Notes under the pieces: model-generated
Seen by the model: only the letters and a program-made list of their open reading frames with translations
Told to the model about the DNA's origin: nothing
The model's database searches: none
Assembly (NCBI RefSeq): GCF_037039395.1
Contig: NZ_CP146242.1
Coordinates: 868,001-932,000, forward strand
DNA from: Agrobacterium vitis
Lineage (GTDB): Bacteria > Pseudomonadota > Alphaproteobacteria > Rhizobiales > Rhizobiaceae
DNA: 64,000 nt
Direction of reading: 5' to 3'
Shown here: one piece after another, positions 25,715-35,821 of the stretch
Layout: every line of letters starts with the position of its first letter
Position numbering within the stretch: position 1 is the first letter of the stretch
Program-made: the position numbers and the translations under genes

Positions 25715-26872
25715 ATGACCGTACTGTCTGATGTCAGGCAGGCTGCCTTTCAGCCTGCCAATACGGCGGATATTGCCGACGCGCTGCTGGTCGCCTCAGG
25801 GCTTCGGGTGGATGGCGCACGCAGGCGCGGACGCGGCGCGGGGCTCAATCCCTCCGGTCGTTTCGAGACGCGGGAGCGGCAGCTGGAAGACGATGGCTGG
25901 GCAAGTCTCGAAGACATGCCGCCGTTTCGCACCGAAGTCCAGGTGGAGCGGCCAAAGACGGTGATTACCCGCAATGATTCGCCGGACATTCCCTTCGATC
26001 GTTCGGTCAATCCTTATCGCGGCTGTGAGCATGGTTGCATCTATTGTTTTGCCCGGCCCAGCCACAGTTATATGGGCCTGTCTCCAGGGCTTGATTTCGA
26101 AGCCCGGCTGTTTGCCAAGCCGGATGCGCCGAAACTGCTCGAACGCGAACTGTCCAAGCCAGGCTACAAGCCTCGCACCATCGCCATCGGCACCAATACC
26201 GATCCTTACCAGCCCATCGAGCGGGAATGGCGGATCATGCGGCAATTGCTTGAGGTCTTGAAGGAGGCCAATCATCCGGTTGCCATCGTTACCAAGTCGG
26301 CAATGGTGCTACGCGACATCGATATTCTGTCCGACATGGCCGAGAAGGGTCTGGCCAAGGTCGGTATTTCAGTCACCACGCTGGACCGCAAGCTGGCCCG
26401 GACCATGGAGCCCCGCGCCTCGACCCCAAGCCGTCGGCTGGAGGCGATCAAGGCCCTGAGCGAGGCAGGAATCTCGACAAGCGTATTGGTGTCGCCGATC
26501 ATTCCCGCCCTCAACGATCATGAAATTGAGCGTATCCTCGACGCAGCCAAGGCAGCCGGGGCATCGGAGGCGAGCTATGTGCTGTTGCGCCTGCCACTGG
26601 AGGTCAGCCCGCTGTTTCGTGACTGGTTGCTGCAACATTATCCTGACCGCTATCGCCATGTCATGTCGCTGGTGCGCTCGATGCGTGACGGCAAGGATTA
26701 CGATGCGGAATTCGGCAAGCGGATGAAAGGCACTGGCCCCTATGCCTGGCAGATCAGCCGCCGTTTTGAGATCGCCACCAAGCGGCTCGGAATGGGCCGT
26801 CGGAGCATGCAATTGCGCGACGATCTGTTCATCCCGCCTATGGGCAATGGTGTGCAGCTATCGCTGCTGTAG
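25715..26872 (+). CDS. PA0069-family radical SAM protein
   Basis: A 385-residue radical SAM enzyme. The cluster motif is NPYRGCEHGCIYCFARP (CX3CX2C), preceded by SPDIPFDRSVNPY, a hallmark of the PA0069/SplB-like group. Later segments are IAIGTNTDPYQPIEREW, VAIVTKSAMVLRDIDIL, and SVTTLDRKLARTMEPRA. The substrate of this group is not established. The N-terminus contains an Arg/Gly-rich stretch (RRRGRGAGLNPSGRFE) that is common in the family. The start at 25715 has GGAG upstream. Confidence 0.9.
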   Translation: MTVLSDVRQAAFQPANTADIADALLVASGLRVDGARRRGRGAGLNPSGRFETRERQLEDDGWASLEDMPPFRTEVQVERPKTVITRNDSPDIPFDRSVNPYRGCEHGCIYCFARPSHSYMGLSPGLDFEARLFAKPDAPKLLERELSKPGYKPRTIAIGTNTDPYQPIEREWRIMRQLLEVLKEANHPVAIVTKSAMVLRDIDILSDMAEKGLAKVGISVTTLDRKLARTMEPRASTPSRRLEAIKALSEAGISTSVLVSPIIPALNDHEIERILDAAKAAGASEASYVLLRLPLEVSPLFRDWLLQHYPDRYRHVMSLVRSMRDGKDYDAEFGKRMKGTGPYAWQISRRFEIATKRLGMGRRSMQLRDDLFIPPMGNGVQLSLL

Positions 26873-27152
26873 CAAACCATTGTTCGGCTTGGCAGCGCGG
26901 GCGCAAGAGATTGATCGCTCAGGCACCTCCGCCCCGGGCCTCGGACTATCCATCCAACCCGGCAACACGCACATAAATTTGAACCTTCTCTTTCCGAGGC
27001 CACACCGCCTACCGCAAGGGCGGCCCTCGGAAATGCCGGAAGCGGTTTCCTTGACCGCTTGTCCGGCGCGGCGTCGCGTCTTGGGTAGAGGGATCGACCC
27101 CTTTCGATCCTTTTGCATCGAGGCGACGCCGAAGCCTTTTACCAACAGCATG

Positions 27153-27523
27153 ACAGCGCCGTGCGTTTTATAAAACGCGATAGTACACGACGCAAACGTC
27201 TCTCGGCTTTGCCGCCCCCTTATCCGGCTGCCGCCACCTTCTCCTCGATGAGGAGAACAGACCTGCGGCACCCCCTTGTGCCTTATACGCGCGGCAAAAG
27301 CCGATAAACCCCTTAGCCCGCAGCCTCAGGATGAGGCTCAGTCCTCTCGTGTTAACCTCTTCTCCCCAGCGGGGAGAAGTCCCCCCGGCAGGGGGATGAG
27401 GGGGCGAAGCCAATGAATCAAGTTGCGTCATGTACTCGATAAAACGCATAAGGGACACGGTAACACTTTAAATCTACTGCATAATTCTCTCCTTAAATCG
27501 AATCCGGTTTAAAGAAGTATGCA
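27153..27523 (-). repeat. Composite palindromic repeat, copy d, interrupted by an insertion
   Basis: The left part (27153-27178) reads CAGCGCCGTGCGTTTTATAAAACGC. The right part resumes at 27439 with ATAAAACGCATAAGG, then the linker GGTAACACTTTAAATCTACTGC and box A to about 27523. Box C is TGCGTTTTATAAAACGC, different from copies a and c but still palindromic. The two parts are separated by 260 bases and share ATAAAACGC at the junctions. The 690 bases between the radical SAM gene and rnhB hold this and no gene. Confidence 0.8.
27179..27438. mobile_element. 260-bp MITE-like insertion inside repeat copy d
   Basis: The segment is bounded by the 9-bp direct repeat ATAAAACGC (27170-27178 and 27439-27447). 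Its ends are imperfect inverted repeats of about 16 bp, containing AGTACACGACGCAA on the left and TTGCGTCATGTACT on the right. It has no ORF with coding character. Inside lie two facing copies of another rhizobial palindrome type, with CTTCTCCTCGATGAGGAGAA and CTTCTCCCCAGCGGGGAGAAG stems. Confidence 0.7.
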
Positions 27524-27565
27524 ATGGGCTTGCAAGCCAACCCGGTGATGTGCGACGTCTGCCAC

Positions 27566-28258
27566 ATGCCAAAACGTTCTCCATCCAACATGCCCGATCT
27601 TTTCACCCTGCCCCTGACCGGACCGGATTTTTCGCTGGAGGAGAGTTTCCGCGCCAAGGGTTGCTGGCCTGTGGCCGGCACGGATGAAGCAGGGCGAGGC
27701 CCGCTGGCCGGGCCGGTGGTGGCAGCAGCCGTCATTCTTGATCCCAACGCCATTCCTGACGGTCTCAACGATTCAAAAAAACTTACGGCGACCAGACGCG
27801 AGGCGCTTTTTATTCAGATCCTGGCAACGGCCACGGTCTCCATCGCCTCCTCAGGCTCCGATCATATTGACCGCAGGGATATCCGCAAAGCCAGCCTCGA
27901 CGCCATGCGCCGGGCAGCAGCCGGGCTTTCGATCGCCCCCGCCCATCTGCTTTGCGATGGCCGGGACGTTCCTCCTGGGCTGATCTGTGGCGGTACGGCC
28001 GTGATCAAAGGCGACGCAAGATCGCTTTCCATTGCCGCCGCATCGATTATTGCCAAGGTCATGCGAGACCGGATGATGACGCGCGCCGCCCTGGTCTTCC
28101 CTCAATACGGCTTTGATGCCCATGCGGGCTACGGCACCAAGGTCCATCAGCAGGCCATCGCCGACCATGGTCCCTGCCCCCTTCACCGGATGAGTTTCAG
28201 TCCTCTGCGCATATCGGATGAACGGACGCGAAATGAGAGTGTGTCAGGTTCAGAGTGA
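27566..28258 (+). CDS. rnhB: Ribonuclease HII
   Basis: A 230-residue RNase HII that removes ribonucleotides and RNA primers from DNA. It carries the signature [21 protein letters not shown] with catalytic Asp/Glu, then [25 protein letters not shown] (third acidic residue) and [19 protein letters not shown]. The start is uncertain: ATGs occur at 27524, 27548, 27566 and 27590, none with a strong ribosome site. I favour 27566 (MPKRSP) by resemblance to rhizobial homologs. The upstream ATG at 27524 lies in the end of repeat copy d. Confidence 0.93.
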   Translation: MPKRSPSNMPDLFTLPLTGPDFSLEESFRAKGCWPVAGTDEAGRGPLAGPVVAAAVILDPNAIPDGLNDSKKLTATRREALFIQILATATVSIASSGSDHIDRRDIRKASLDAMRRAAAGLSIAPAHLLCDGRDVPPGLICGGTAVIKGDARSLSIAAASIIAKVMRDRMMTRAALVFPQYGFDAHAGYGTKVHQQAIADHGPCPLHRMSFSPLRISDERTRNESVSGSE

Positions 28259-28327
28259 ACCACACGGACTGCCATTTCTGTCGTTTTCCTATGTATCTTT
28301 GGAAAATTCGGCTGCCATTTTTCTTCC

Positions 28328-28377
28328 GCATAATTCCTTAAACCTCAATGAGTTTAAGTGGGACCTTGCGCAGCCGA
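28328..28377 (+). repeat. Composite palindromic repeat, copy e (degenerate fragment)
   Basis: GCATAATTCCTTAAACCTCA and AGTTTAAG form a decayed box A, and CAGCCGATATAAAG resembles the linker. Box C is missing. It lies between rnhB and the end of the atp operon. Confidence 0.5.
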
Positions 28378-28414
28378 TATAAAGTCTCAGGGTGCCGTTC
28401 TAACACCCGGACAT

Positions 28415-28441
28415 GAAAAAGCCGGGCTTAACCCGGCTTTC
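28415..28441 (-). terminator. Terminator of the F0 atp operon
   Basis: Stem AAGCCGGG / CCCGGCTT around a short TTAA loop, followed by TTTTT on the minus strand. It lies 23 bases past the atpF stop codon and is a strong intrinsic terminator. Confidence 0.9.
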
Positions 28442-28463
28442 AATTCATCACTGATGAACAATC

Positions 28464-28949
28464 TCAGTTCAGACGATTTTTCACTTCGCTTACAGACGAA
28501 TTAAACAGGCCTGACTGCAACTGCGCATCGACTTTCTGCTTCAGCAGGGTCTCGGCAGCCGAGATTGCAAGATCGACAGCCGCTGAGCGAACCGCATTGA
28601 TGGCGTCGGTTTCGGCCTGCTTGATCTTCTGTTCCGACAGCGCATTGCGGCGCTGGACGAATTCCTCGGTCTTCTGACGGGCTTCTTCCGTCAGGGCAGC
28701 AGCTTCGCGCTCGGCGGCGGCAACGATGGCCTGAGCTTCCGCTTCAGCCTGTTTGCGCTTGGTACGATATTCGGCCAGCAATTGCTGAGCTTCTTCCCGC
28801 AGGCGCTTGGCTTCCGCCAATTCGTCGCGGATATTGTCTGCCCGCGCATCCAGCGACTTCGCCATCATGCCCGGTACTTTGAGATAGGCGATCAGTGCCA
28901 GAAACAGCACCAGGCCGACAAAGGCGAAGAAAGTTGCATCATATTGCAT
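28464..28949 (-). CDS. atpF: F0F1 ATP synthase subunit b
   Basis: A 161-residue peripheral stalk subunit: N-terminal membrane helix (FFAFVGLVLFLALIAYL) followed by a long charged coiled coil (DELAEAKRLREEAQQLLAEY, REAAALTEEARQKTEEFVQ). It holds the F1 head against c-ring rotation together with b'. The ATG at 28949 is preceded by GAGGGGC and starts the conserved MQYDATFFAFVGL; the longer open frame overlaps the b' gene and is rejected. Last gene of the operon, 4 bases after the b' stop. Confidence 0.96.
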   Translation of the reverse strand: MQYDATFFAFVGLVLFLALIAYLKVPGMMAKSLDARADNIRDELAEAKRLREEAQQLLAEYRTKRKQAEAEAQAIVAAAEREAAALTEEARQKTEEFVQRRNALSEQKIKQAETDAINAVRSAAVDLAISAAETLLKQKVDAQLQSGLFNSSVSEVKNRLN

Positions 28950-28953
28950 CGGT

Positions 28954-29538
28954 TCAGCCCCTCTTGCCAGCGGCAACAGCCGATTGCGCATCTGCTGCGG
29001 TGACATTTGCACCGGTCAGCTGCTCAACGATGGCGGCAACGGTTTCCGTAGCAATCGTGTCAACCTCGGCGAATGCCTTGGACTTGATCGCTGCAATGCT
29101 GGCTTCCGCCGCAGCAACCTTGCTGGACAGCTCAGCCTCGACAGCAGCGCGGTCGGCGGCAGCCTTGGCCTTGGCAGCATCGCGCGCCGCAGAGGCAATC
29201 TGGTTGCCCTTCGCCTTGGCGGCGGTCAATTCTTTTTCATAGGTCTCGACTTCGGCATCCGCTTCCGCCTTCAGGCGGCTGGCCTCGTCGATATCCTTGG
29301 CGATACGGTCATGACGATTTTCGAGGATACCGCCGACGCGTGGCACGATGACCCGCTGCATCAGAATGTAAAACAGGCCAAAGGTGATGACCAGCCACAA
29401 CAGCTGCGATGGGAAGGTAGAATGGTCGAAGGGCGGAAATACGCCTCGTCCATGTCCGGCTTCCGCGGGAACGCCGGTTTCCGTGTGGGTCTCAGCCGCT
29501 GCCGGGACTTCCTCGGCATAGGCGGGGGTAACGAACAT
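28954..29538 (-). CDS. atpF2: F0F1 ATP synthase subunit b'
   Basis: A 194-residue second b-type subunit, characteristic of alphaproteobacteria, cyanobacteria and plastids. It has an N-terminal Ala/Glu-rich extension, one membrane helix ([19 protein letters not shown]) and a long coiled coil with [19 protein letters not shown]. It forms the stalk heterodimer with b. The ATG at 29538 has GGAGGCG upstream. Confidence 0.95.
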   Translation of the reverse strand: MFVTPAYAEEVPAAAETHTETGVPAEAGHGRGVFPPFDHSTFPSQLLWLVITFGLFYILMQRVIVPRVGGILENRHDRIAKDIDEASRLKAEADAEVETYEKELTAAKAKGNQIASAARDAAKAKAAADRAAVEAELSSKVAAAEASIAAIKSKAFAEVDTIATETVAAIVEQLTGANVTAADAQSAVAAGKRG

Positions 29539-29617
29539 ACTCGCCTCCAGTATCCTGCTAATACAAAAGATCACGGCCGACGTCGAAGGCCGGCCGTGAT
29601 CCTGAATTGCGCTGAAA

Positions 29618-29845
29618 TCAGACAGCGAACAGGAGCAGGAGGGCTACGAGCAGCGAGAAGATGCCCAGAGCTTCCGTAACGGCGAAGCCGAATACCAGAC
29701 GGCCGAACTGGCTGTCAGCGGCAGACGGGTTGCGCAGTGCGCCCGACAGGTAGCTGCCGAAAATGTTGCCAAGGCCGAGAGCCGTGCCGGCCATGCCAAA
29801 GCAAGCCAGACCTGCGCCGATGAACTTTGCTGCTTCCGCTTCCAT
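29618..29845 (-). CDS. atpE: F0F1 ATP synthase subunit c
   Basis: A 75-residue two-helix hairpin subunit. The first helix is [22 protein letters not shown], and the second carries the proton-binding glutamate in [20 protein letters not shown]. Multiple copies form the rotating c-ring. AAAGGAG upstream of the ATG gives strong translation, as expected for the high copy number of c. Confidence 0.97.
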   Translation of the reverse strand: MEAEAAKFIGAGLACFGMAGTALGLGNIFGSYLSGALRNPSAADSQFGRLVFGFAVTEALGIFSLLVALLLLFAV

Positions 29846-29912
29846 GAGAGTACTCCTTTGAAATGGTTATTGCGGCGAATGACTGACGCTTGTTACGCCA
29901 ATGTCGATATCC

Positions 29913-30665
29913 TTAGTGCCCACCCGGATGGATTGCGTCGTTCAGGTACATGCAAGTCAGTACCGCGAAGACGTAAGCCTGAAGGAAGGCAACCAGGAAC
30001 TCCAGACCGGTCAGTGCGACGGTCATAGCGAGAGGAAGGAGCGCGCCACCGACGCCAAGGGCGCCAAGGCTGCCAAGCGAGGCAACGAAGCCCGCAAACA
30101 CCTTCAATGTAATGTGGCCTGCCAGCATATTGGCAAACAACCGGATCGACAGAGAAATCGGGCGCGACAGGAACGAGATCACCTCGATCGGCACCACGAG
30201 TAACAAGAGAGCGCCAGGGACGCCAGAGGGCACGAACAAATTGAGGAAGCCAAGGCCGTGCTTGTAGAAACCATAGACCAACACCGTGCCGATCACAAAA
30301 ATCGCCAACGCAAAGGTGACGACGATCTGGCTGGTGATGGTGAAGAAATAGGGCATCATGCCGAGAAGGTTCGCGGTCAACACGAACATGAACAGCGAGA
30401 ACACCATGGGGAAGAACTTCATCCCGTGGCTGCCCGCCCCTTCCCGCAGCATCGACGCCACGAATTCATAGGACATTTCCGCGACCGACTGCGCCCGACC
30501 GGGAATCAGGCCGCGATTGGATGTGGCGAAATAGAGGAAGCCAGCCGCGCAGGCCACCGTCGCCACCATGAACAGCGAGGCGTTGGTGAACGAAAAATCA
30601 ATGCCACCAATCTCGATCGGAACAATCTTGTGGATCTGGAACTGATGGGTCGGATCGTTTGACAC
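29913..30665 (-). CDS. atpB: F0F1 ATP synthase subunit a
   Basis: A 250-residue membrane subunit forming the proton half-channels. The essential arginine is in [22 protein letters not shown], and the C-terminal helix contains [25 protein letters not shown]. The start is a GTG at 30665; a poor ribosome site (GAGAGA) precedes it. It lies 77 bases after atpI in the same operon. Confidence 0.96.
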   Translation of the reverse strand: MSNDPTHQFQIHKIVPIEIGGIDFSFTNASLFMVATVACAAGFLYFATSNRGLIPGRAQSVAEMSYEFVASMLREGAGSHGMKFFPMVFSLFMFVLTANLLGMMPYFFTITSQIVVTFALAIFVIGTVLVYGFYKHGLGFLNLFVPSGVPGALLLLVVPIEVISFLSRPISLSIRLFANMLAGHITLKVFAGFVASLGSLGALGVGGALLPLAMTVALTGLEFLVAFLQAYVFAVLTCMYLNDAIHPGGH

Positions 30666-30742
30666 CTGGTGATCTCTCTCGCTTTTGCCACCCTCAGGCA
30701 GCGTTCCTTACCTCGTCCGCCGGATGCCAGGCATCCGCCGTG

Positions 30743-31090
30743 TTATTTCCCTTTGCCGTTCGAGCTGCGATCCGCAGGATGGGGCGAAGCCACTTTTCCT
30801 GCCGCACGCAACACGTTCAGCACACCGGCGCAAAACCCCAGCAACAGGAGGACGATAAGCCCCCAAGGCGAGGTTCCTGCAAAATGATCGATCAGGAAAC
30901 CCAGAATGATACCGACGATGATGGCGGAAAGGAATTCGCTGGAGAGCTTCATGGCCTGGGCATAGCCTTTTCGGCTTGCCTGTGCCCGCTCGTCCTGTGC
31001 GGCCTCTTCCCCCGTCCGCAGATCCTTCGCAGCCAGCTTGGCTCCGAGATGGCTGCGACGCCGTTCCAATTCTCTTTCCTGATCGTCCAT
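30743..31090 (-). CDS. atpI: ATP synthase subunit I
   Basis: A 115-residue protein with a charged N-terminus (ERELERRRSHLGAKLAAKD) and two membrane helices (FLSAIIVGIILGFLIDHFAG; GLIVLLLLGFCAGVLNVLRAA). AtpI-type proteins assist c-ring assembly or Mg uptake for the ATP synthase. It is the first gene of the F0 operon, behind the promoter at 31192-31220. Confidence 0.92.
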   Translation of the reverse strand: MDDQERELERRRSHLGAKLAAKDLRTGEEAAQDERAQASRKGYAQAMKLSSEFLSAIIVGIILGFLIDHFAGTSPWGLIVLLLLGFCAGVLNVLRAAGKVASPHPADRSSNGKGK

Positions 31091-31191
31091 GCGCCCTCCC
31101 CGTCCGATCCCGGTCCGGCTGCTAAAGCCTTGTCCGAGTATGCAAACAGCTCGGATTTACACATGGTCCGACCGGTTCTGAATTTGGCCGC

Positions 31192-31220
31192 ACCATAATT
31201 TTGCGAGCTTCCATAGTCAA
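31192..31220 (-). promoter_or_regulatory. Promoter of the F0 atp operon
   Basis: On the minus strand TTGACT (31220-31215), exactly 17 bases, then TATGGT (31197-31192), about 100 bases upstream of atpI. This is the best sigma70-like match in the window. The rest of the gap 31091-31398 holds the atpI leader and the kup terminator. Confidence 0.7.
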
Positions 31221-31310
31221 GGCATTGCCAAGGGTTGTTTCACGACAAATTAACCGAATAAAATCAGCTCTTTAGTCGAAATTTTCGAATTCCCCACAGA
31301 AAGTGGCATG

Positions 31311-31357
31311 AAAAAGCCGCGTTCCGGGCGGTGAATTCCCGGAATCGGTGCGGCTTT
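31311..31357 (-). terminator. Terminator of kup
   Basis: Two-part stem: AAAGCCGCAC pairs with the GCGGCTTT end, with an inner GATTCCGGGAATTC arm, and TTTTTC follows on the minus strand. It lies 42 bases past the kup stop codon. Confidence 0.8.
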
Positions 31358-31398
31358 GTGGCGATGCCCGTCGCGCGAAACGCCGCCACAAATAACGA

Positions 31399-33303
31399 TC
31401 AGATGATCACATGCGAGCCAAGCTCGACGACGCGATTGGCCGGAAGCCGGAAATAATCCGAGGGGTCGGTTGCCGAATTGGCAAGCGCGATGAACAGCCT
31501 GTCCTGCCAGTTTGGCATTCCTGCCTTGGCGTCCGGCACCAGCTTGCGGCGGCCGAGATAGAAGGACGTGGACATGATGTCGAATTTCAGCCCGCCCTTG
31601 CGCAGTTTGGCCAGCGCCTGCGACACATTCTGTTGTTCCATGTAGCCGAAGCGGATCTCCACCCGGCTGAACCGCTCCGACAGGCTTTCGGCCACGAAGC
31701 GTTCCGCTTCGCTGGCGCGGGGCCGGTTGACGGTCTTGATGGTCAGGATGATGTTTTTCTCATGCAGGACGTGGTTGTGCTTGAGATTATGCAGCAAGGC
31801 CGCAGGCGCCGTTTCCGGGTCGCTGGTGAGGAAGATGGCCGTGCCCGGCACGCAGACCGGCGCATGCTCACTCTTGCGCTCCACCGAGGAAATGAACGAG
31901 GACAGCGGAATATCGGCATGGCGGGTCTTGGCAAACAGGATGGCCGTGCCGCGCCGCCAGGTCCACATGACAATGGTGAAGCCAGCCGCAAACAGCACTG
32001 GAATATAGCCGCCATCGTGGATCTTCAGCAGATTGGCGCCAAGGAAAACCGTTTCCAGCGCCAGAAGCGGCACGATCACCAGCAGCGCCACGAAAACCGA
32101 CCATTTCCACTTCTTGCGCACGAATTCGAACGCCATGATGGTCGTGACGACCATGGCGCCGGTAACGGAAATACCATAGGCGGTGGCCAGCGCGTCGGAG
32201 CTTTCAAACAGCAGAACCAGGCTGAGAACGCCAAGCAGCAGCAGCGTGTTGACGGCGGGAAGATAGATCTGTCCGGTATTGGTTTCCGAGGTGAACAGGA
32301 TTTCCATGCGCGGCAGGAAGCCAAGATGGATGGCCTGGCGCACCATGGAAAACGCTCCTGTTATCACCGCCTGGCTGGCGATAACCGTGGCCGCCGTCGC
32401 CAGGATGACGACCGGCAGGATGGCCCAGCTTGGAAACATCAGGAAGAATGGATCGGACGCCATGGCCGGGTCCTTCAGCACCAGCGCGCCTTGGCCGAGA
32501 TAGTTCAGCACCAAGGCCGGAAACACCAGCACGAACCACGCCCACTGGATCGGACGACGGCCAAAGTGGCCAAGGTCGGCATAGAGTGCTTCGGCGCCGG
32601 TGACGGTCAGGAAGACCGCGCCCAGCACGACGAAACCGAGAAACTTTTCCTGAAACAGAAAGGTTACGGCATGGATCGGGTTGAAGGCCCGGAAAATCGC
32701 CGGATCGTCGAAAATATGGCCGATACCGCCTGCCGCCATCACCAGGAACCAGACCACGGTGATCGGCCCGAAGAAATTGGCGACCGCGCCCGTGCCGCGT
32801 GACTGCACGGCAAATAGCACGATCAGGATGACCACCGAGATCGGCACGATGAAGCCGGAGGATTGTGGCGCCACCAGTTTCAAGCCTTCCACCGCCGACA
32901 GAACCGACAGCGCAGGCGTGATCATGGCGTCACCCAGAAACAGTGCCGCCCCGACCAGGCCCAACACCATCAGCACGACGGTATGACGCCCGGCCGATTT
33001 GCTGAGCAGGGCCAGCAGCGACAGGGTGCCGCCTTCGCCGTCATTGTCGGCGCGCAGCAGAAACAGCACATATTTCAGCGTGACGATGATCGTCAGCGTC
33101 CAGACGATCAGCGAGGTCAGGCCAATCACCTCGAAACGGGTAATGCCGTCATGGGCAATCGGCTTCAGCGCCTCGCGAAACGCATAGAGCGGGCTGGTGC
33201 CGATATCGCCGTAGACGACGCCGACCGAACCGAGCGCCAGCAGCATCAGACTGCGCAGGTCTTTCTTTTCAGCCGGTGCGGCGTGGGTGTTTTCCTGGGA
33301 CAT
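31399..33303 (-). CDS. kup: Kup-family potassium uptake transporter
   Basis: A 634-residue KUP/HAK symporter. The first helix carries the signature [24 protein letters not shown], then [32 protein letters not shown] and [17 protein letters not shown], with about twelve membrane spans and a cytoplasmic C-terminal domain ([22 protein letters not shown]). It imports K+ with H+. The ATG at 33303 is preferred over a TTG one codon earlier. It follows corA by 15 bases, suggesting a cation-transport operon. Confidence 0.96.
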   Translation of the reverse strand: MSQENTHAAPAEKKDLRSLMLLALGSVGVVYGDIGTSPLYAFREALKPIAHDGITRFEVIGLTSLIVWTLTIIVTLKYVLFLLRADNDGEGGTLSLLALLSKSAGRHTVVLMVLGLVGAALFLGDAMITPALSVLSAVEGLKLVAPQSSGFIVPISVVILIVLFAVQSRGTGAVANFFGPITVVWFLVMAAGGIGHIFDDPAIFRAFNPIHAVTFLFQEKFLGFVVLGAVFLTVTGAEALYADLGHFGRRPIQWAWFVLVFPALVLNYLGQGALVLKDPAMASDPFFLMFPSWAILPVVILATAATVIASQAVITGAFSMVRQAIHLGFLPRMEILFTSETNTGQIYLPAVNTLLLLGVLSLVLLFESSDALATAYGISVTGAMVVTTIMAFEFVRKKWKWSVFVALLVIVPLLALETVFLGANLLKIHDGGYIPVLFAAGFTIVMWTWRRGTAILFAKTRHADIPLSSFISSVERKSEHAPVCVPGTAIFLTSDPETAPAALLHNLKHNHVLHEKNIILTIKTVNRPRASEAERFVAESLSERFSRVEIRFGYMEQQNVSQALAKLRKGGLKFDIMSTSFYLGRRKLVPDAKAGMPNWQDRLFIALANSATDPSDYFRLPANRVVELGSHVII

Positions 33304-33318
33304 CAATCTTACAGGCTC

Positions 33319-34296
33319 TCAGAGCCAGCCTTTCGAGCGGAAGAACAGGAAGGGAATGATCGCAGACAGAACCATGACGATCAGAGCAAATGGGTAGCCA
33401 AGCAGCCACGTCAACTCCGGCATGACCTGAAAGTTCATTCCATAGATGGAAGCGACCAGCGTCGGCGGCAAAAACACCACCGATGCAATCGAGAAAATCT
33501 TGATGATCGAATTCTGTTCGACATTGATCAGGCCCAGCGAGGCATCGAGCATGAAACTGATATTGCTGGCGATGAAACCGGCATGTTCGGACAAGGACTG
33601 AATATCGTGCGAAATGACCTTGCACAGATCACGCGGCTCACCACTCGTCTTGAACGGTTCCACCGACAGCAGGAAGGACGACAACCGCGACAGGGATGCA
33701 AGACTGTCACGCGTCTTGCTGACCAGCCGGTGATGGCTGGCGATATCGAACAGCCGGTCCTCCAGGAACCGCGCCGCGCGGCGTTTGGTCCGGCTGCGAT
33801 CGACGAAGACATCGCCGGACAGCGCATCGACCCGCATACCGGCAATTTCCAGGATTTCGGCGGTGCGGTCGACCACCGTTTCCAAAAGTCGCGCCAGCAT
33901 GACGGCGTTGGAGGTGCAATGGGCATGATTGCGGCTGAGGGCCGCGGTAAACAGGCCAAAGGCGCGGGGCTCGGCGTAGCGCACGGTAACCAGCCGGCCA
34001 CCGCCCAGAATGAAGGCGACATCGGCCAGATGCGGCAGGTCCGATTCGGCCTTGCAGAGCAGCGATGCGGTCATGTAAACGCCATGATCGTCCATATACA
34101 ATCGGCTGGACGGCTCGATATCCTTGAGGTCGTCACGGGTGGGAAGCGGCAGGCCCAGCAAGCGTTCGGCCAAAGCCTCCTCAGTCCTGTCAGGATTGAG
34201 AAGATCGAGCCATAGAACATCTTTGTCCAGCACCGCTGGCGCATCGCTGGGCAGGATCATATCCGCCGTCCCGTCACACCTGTAAGCTTTGATCAA
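33319..34296 (-). CDS. corA: CorA-family magnesium transporter
   Basis: A 325-residue protein with a large cytoplasmic alpha/beta domain and two C-terminal membrane helices. The CorA signature YGMNF (ASIYGMNFQVMPELTW) precedes the last helix, and the tail is basic (FFRSKGWL). It conducts Mg2+ or related divalent cations as a pentamer. The start appears to be a TTG (MIKAYRCDGT). It is the first gene of the corA-kup pair. Confidence 0.93.
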   Translation of the reverse strand: MIKAYRCDGTADMILPSDAPAVLDKDVLWLDLLNPDRTEEALAERLLGLPLPTRDDLKDIEPSSRLYMDDHGVYMTASLLCKAESDLPHLADVAFILGGGRLVTVRYAEPRAFGLFTAALSRNHAHCTSNAVMLARLLETVVDRTAEILEIAGMRVDALSGDVFVDRSRTKRRAARFLEDRLFDIASHHRLVSKTRDSLASLSRLSSFLLSVEPFKTSGEPRDLCKVISHDIQSLSEHAGFIASNISFMLDASLGLINVEQNSIIKIFSIASVVFLPPTLVASIYGMNFQVMPELTWLLGYPFALIVMVLSAIIPFLFFRSKGWL

Positions 34297-34654
34297 ACGT
34301 TCGACACCTTTGCCCGATGACGGACATCGCCGCCAGCCGCAGCACTCCCATGGACACCCATGAAAACCTGCGATGATTTACCCTTGCCAATTCGCATGAG
34401 GACCATCCCGCCGCCGCAAGACTGTTGCCTGCCCATGATCCATGCTCAGTGGGCAAGCAATAGCACCTGCCGTCAGGATGGCAAGGGCAATTGCGCGTCG
34501 GCATTTGATCCCGATCAATGCAACCTGAAGAAATTTCCCCCACAAAGCATCCGCCAGGGTAGCGAGATCCTGTTGCATTTCCGCCGGAACCCTACAACCG
34601 TGCGGTCCGCCGTTGCAGTATCAATCTGCAACGGCGGCCTATCCTGTGCTGGTC
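34297..34654. other. Intergenic region upstream of corA, no gene seen
   Basis: The 358 bases between corA and mrp contain short open frames without ribosome sites or coding character. The corA promoter should lie here, but no convincing -35/-10 pair is visible. There is no strong terminator for mrp. Confidence 0.5.
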
Positions 34655-35821
34655 TCATTCAAAGGTAATGGTCGGCGCCTGTCTTGTTGAATGCCGTTCG
34701 ACCTCGCACCAGACGCGGGTGGCGATCTCGCGGTACACAAGTGCTTGGGGGCTCTCCGGCTCGGCAACCACAACCGGGGTGCCGGCATCGGAATGTTCGC
34801 GAATGGAAATGGTCAGCGGCACTTCGCCCAGGAACGGTGCACCAATGGCTTCGGCTTCGGCTTTGGCACCGCCATGACCGAAAATATCATAGCGGGCGCC
34901 GGTATCCGGCGCGATGAAATAGCTCATGTTTTCGATGACACCGAGCACCGGCACTTCGACCTTCTTGAACATGTTGATACCCTTGCGGGCATCGATCAGC
35001 GCCAGATCCTGCGGGGTCGAGACGATCACCGCACCGCTCAACGGCACCTGCTGGGCCATGGTCAATTGCGCATCGCCCGTGCCTGGCGGCATATCGACCA
35101 CCAGCACGTCAAGCTCGCCCCAGGCCACTTCGCGCAACATCTGCATCAGGGCCGATTGCACCATCGGGCCACGCCAGATCATCGCGGTGCCCTCATCCAC
35201 CAGAAAGCCGATGGACATCGCCTTCAGGCCGTAATTTTCCATGGGTACGATAATCCGTCCATCGATCTGCTGCGGCCGCCCGGAAATGCCAAGCAGACGC
35301 GGCATGGAAGGACCATAGACATCGGCGTCGAGAATGCCGACCTTCAAGCCATTGGCCAGCAAGGCCAGCGCCAGATTGACCGCCGTGGTGGATTTGCCGA
35401 CGCCACCCTTGCCTGACGCCACCGCGATGATGGCGCCGATACCGGGAATGCCGGCCTTGGCCGGGCGGGCAGGCTGGCTTGGGGCCGGTGCATGAGAATG
35501 TCCGGGTGAATGGGAATGCGAGTGGGAAGGATTGGGAGCCGAAGGTGCAGGCGGCGTTGACGGCGATCCGGCCTTGCGCTCTGCGGTCAGGCTGACAAGC
35601 GCTCCCTTGACGCCGGCAAGCGCCTTGACACTGCGCTCCGCCGCCTGGCGCAAAGGCTCCAGTTCCCGGGCGCGTTCAGCCGGAACATTGATGGAAAAAT
35701 AGACCTTGGCGTCGGAAATGAACACGTCGGATACCATGCCCAGATCGACGATATTGCCCTCGAGATCGGGGCCGCGCACGGTCTTCAAAGCTTCAAGAAC
35801 AGTGTTTTTATCGAGCGTCAT
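34655..35821 (-). CDS. mrp: Mrp/ApbC-family P-loop iron-sulfur carrier protein
   Basis: A 388-residue fusion of an N-terminal DUF59 domain (VLEALKTVRGPDLEGNIVDLGMV) and a P-loop ATPase (IIAVASGKGGVGKSTTAVNLALAL; VLVVDMPPGTGDAQLTMAQ). The family carries Fe-S clusters to target proteins. A linker of about 35 residues is rich in Ser, His and Pro (SHSHSHSPGHSHAPAPS). The cysteine pair that many Mrp proteins use (CPxCG after ENMS) is replaced here by APDTG, a variant that I believe is usual in alphaproteobacteria. ATG at 35821. Confidence 0.92.
   Translation of the reverse strand: MTLDKNTVLEALKTVRGPDLEGNIVDLGMVSDVFISDAKVYFSINVPAERARELEPLRQAAERSVKALAGVKGALVSLTAERKAGSPSTPPAPSAPNPSHSHSHSPGHSHAPAPSQPARPAKAGIPGIGAIIAVASGKGGVGKSTTAVNLALALLANGLKVGILDADVYGPSMPRLLGISGRPQQIDGRIIVPMENYGLKAMSIGFLVDEGTAMIWRGPMVQSALMQMLREVAWGELDVLVVDMPPGTGDAQLTMAQQVPLSGAVIVSTPQDLALIDARKGINMFKKVEVPVLGVIENMSYFIAPDTGARYDIFGHGGAKAEAEAIGAPFLGEVPLTISIREHSDAGTPVVVAEPESPQALVYREIATRVWCEVERHSTRQAPTITFE

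Noticed and set aside
26858..27271. A 137-codon minus-strand frame after the radical SAM gene
   Set aside because: It crosses repeat DNA, has odd composition and no ribosome site or known motif.
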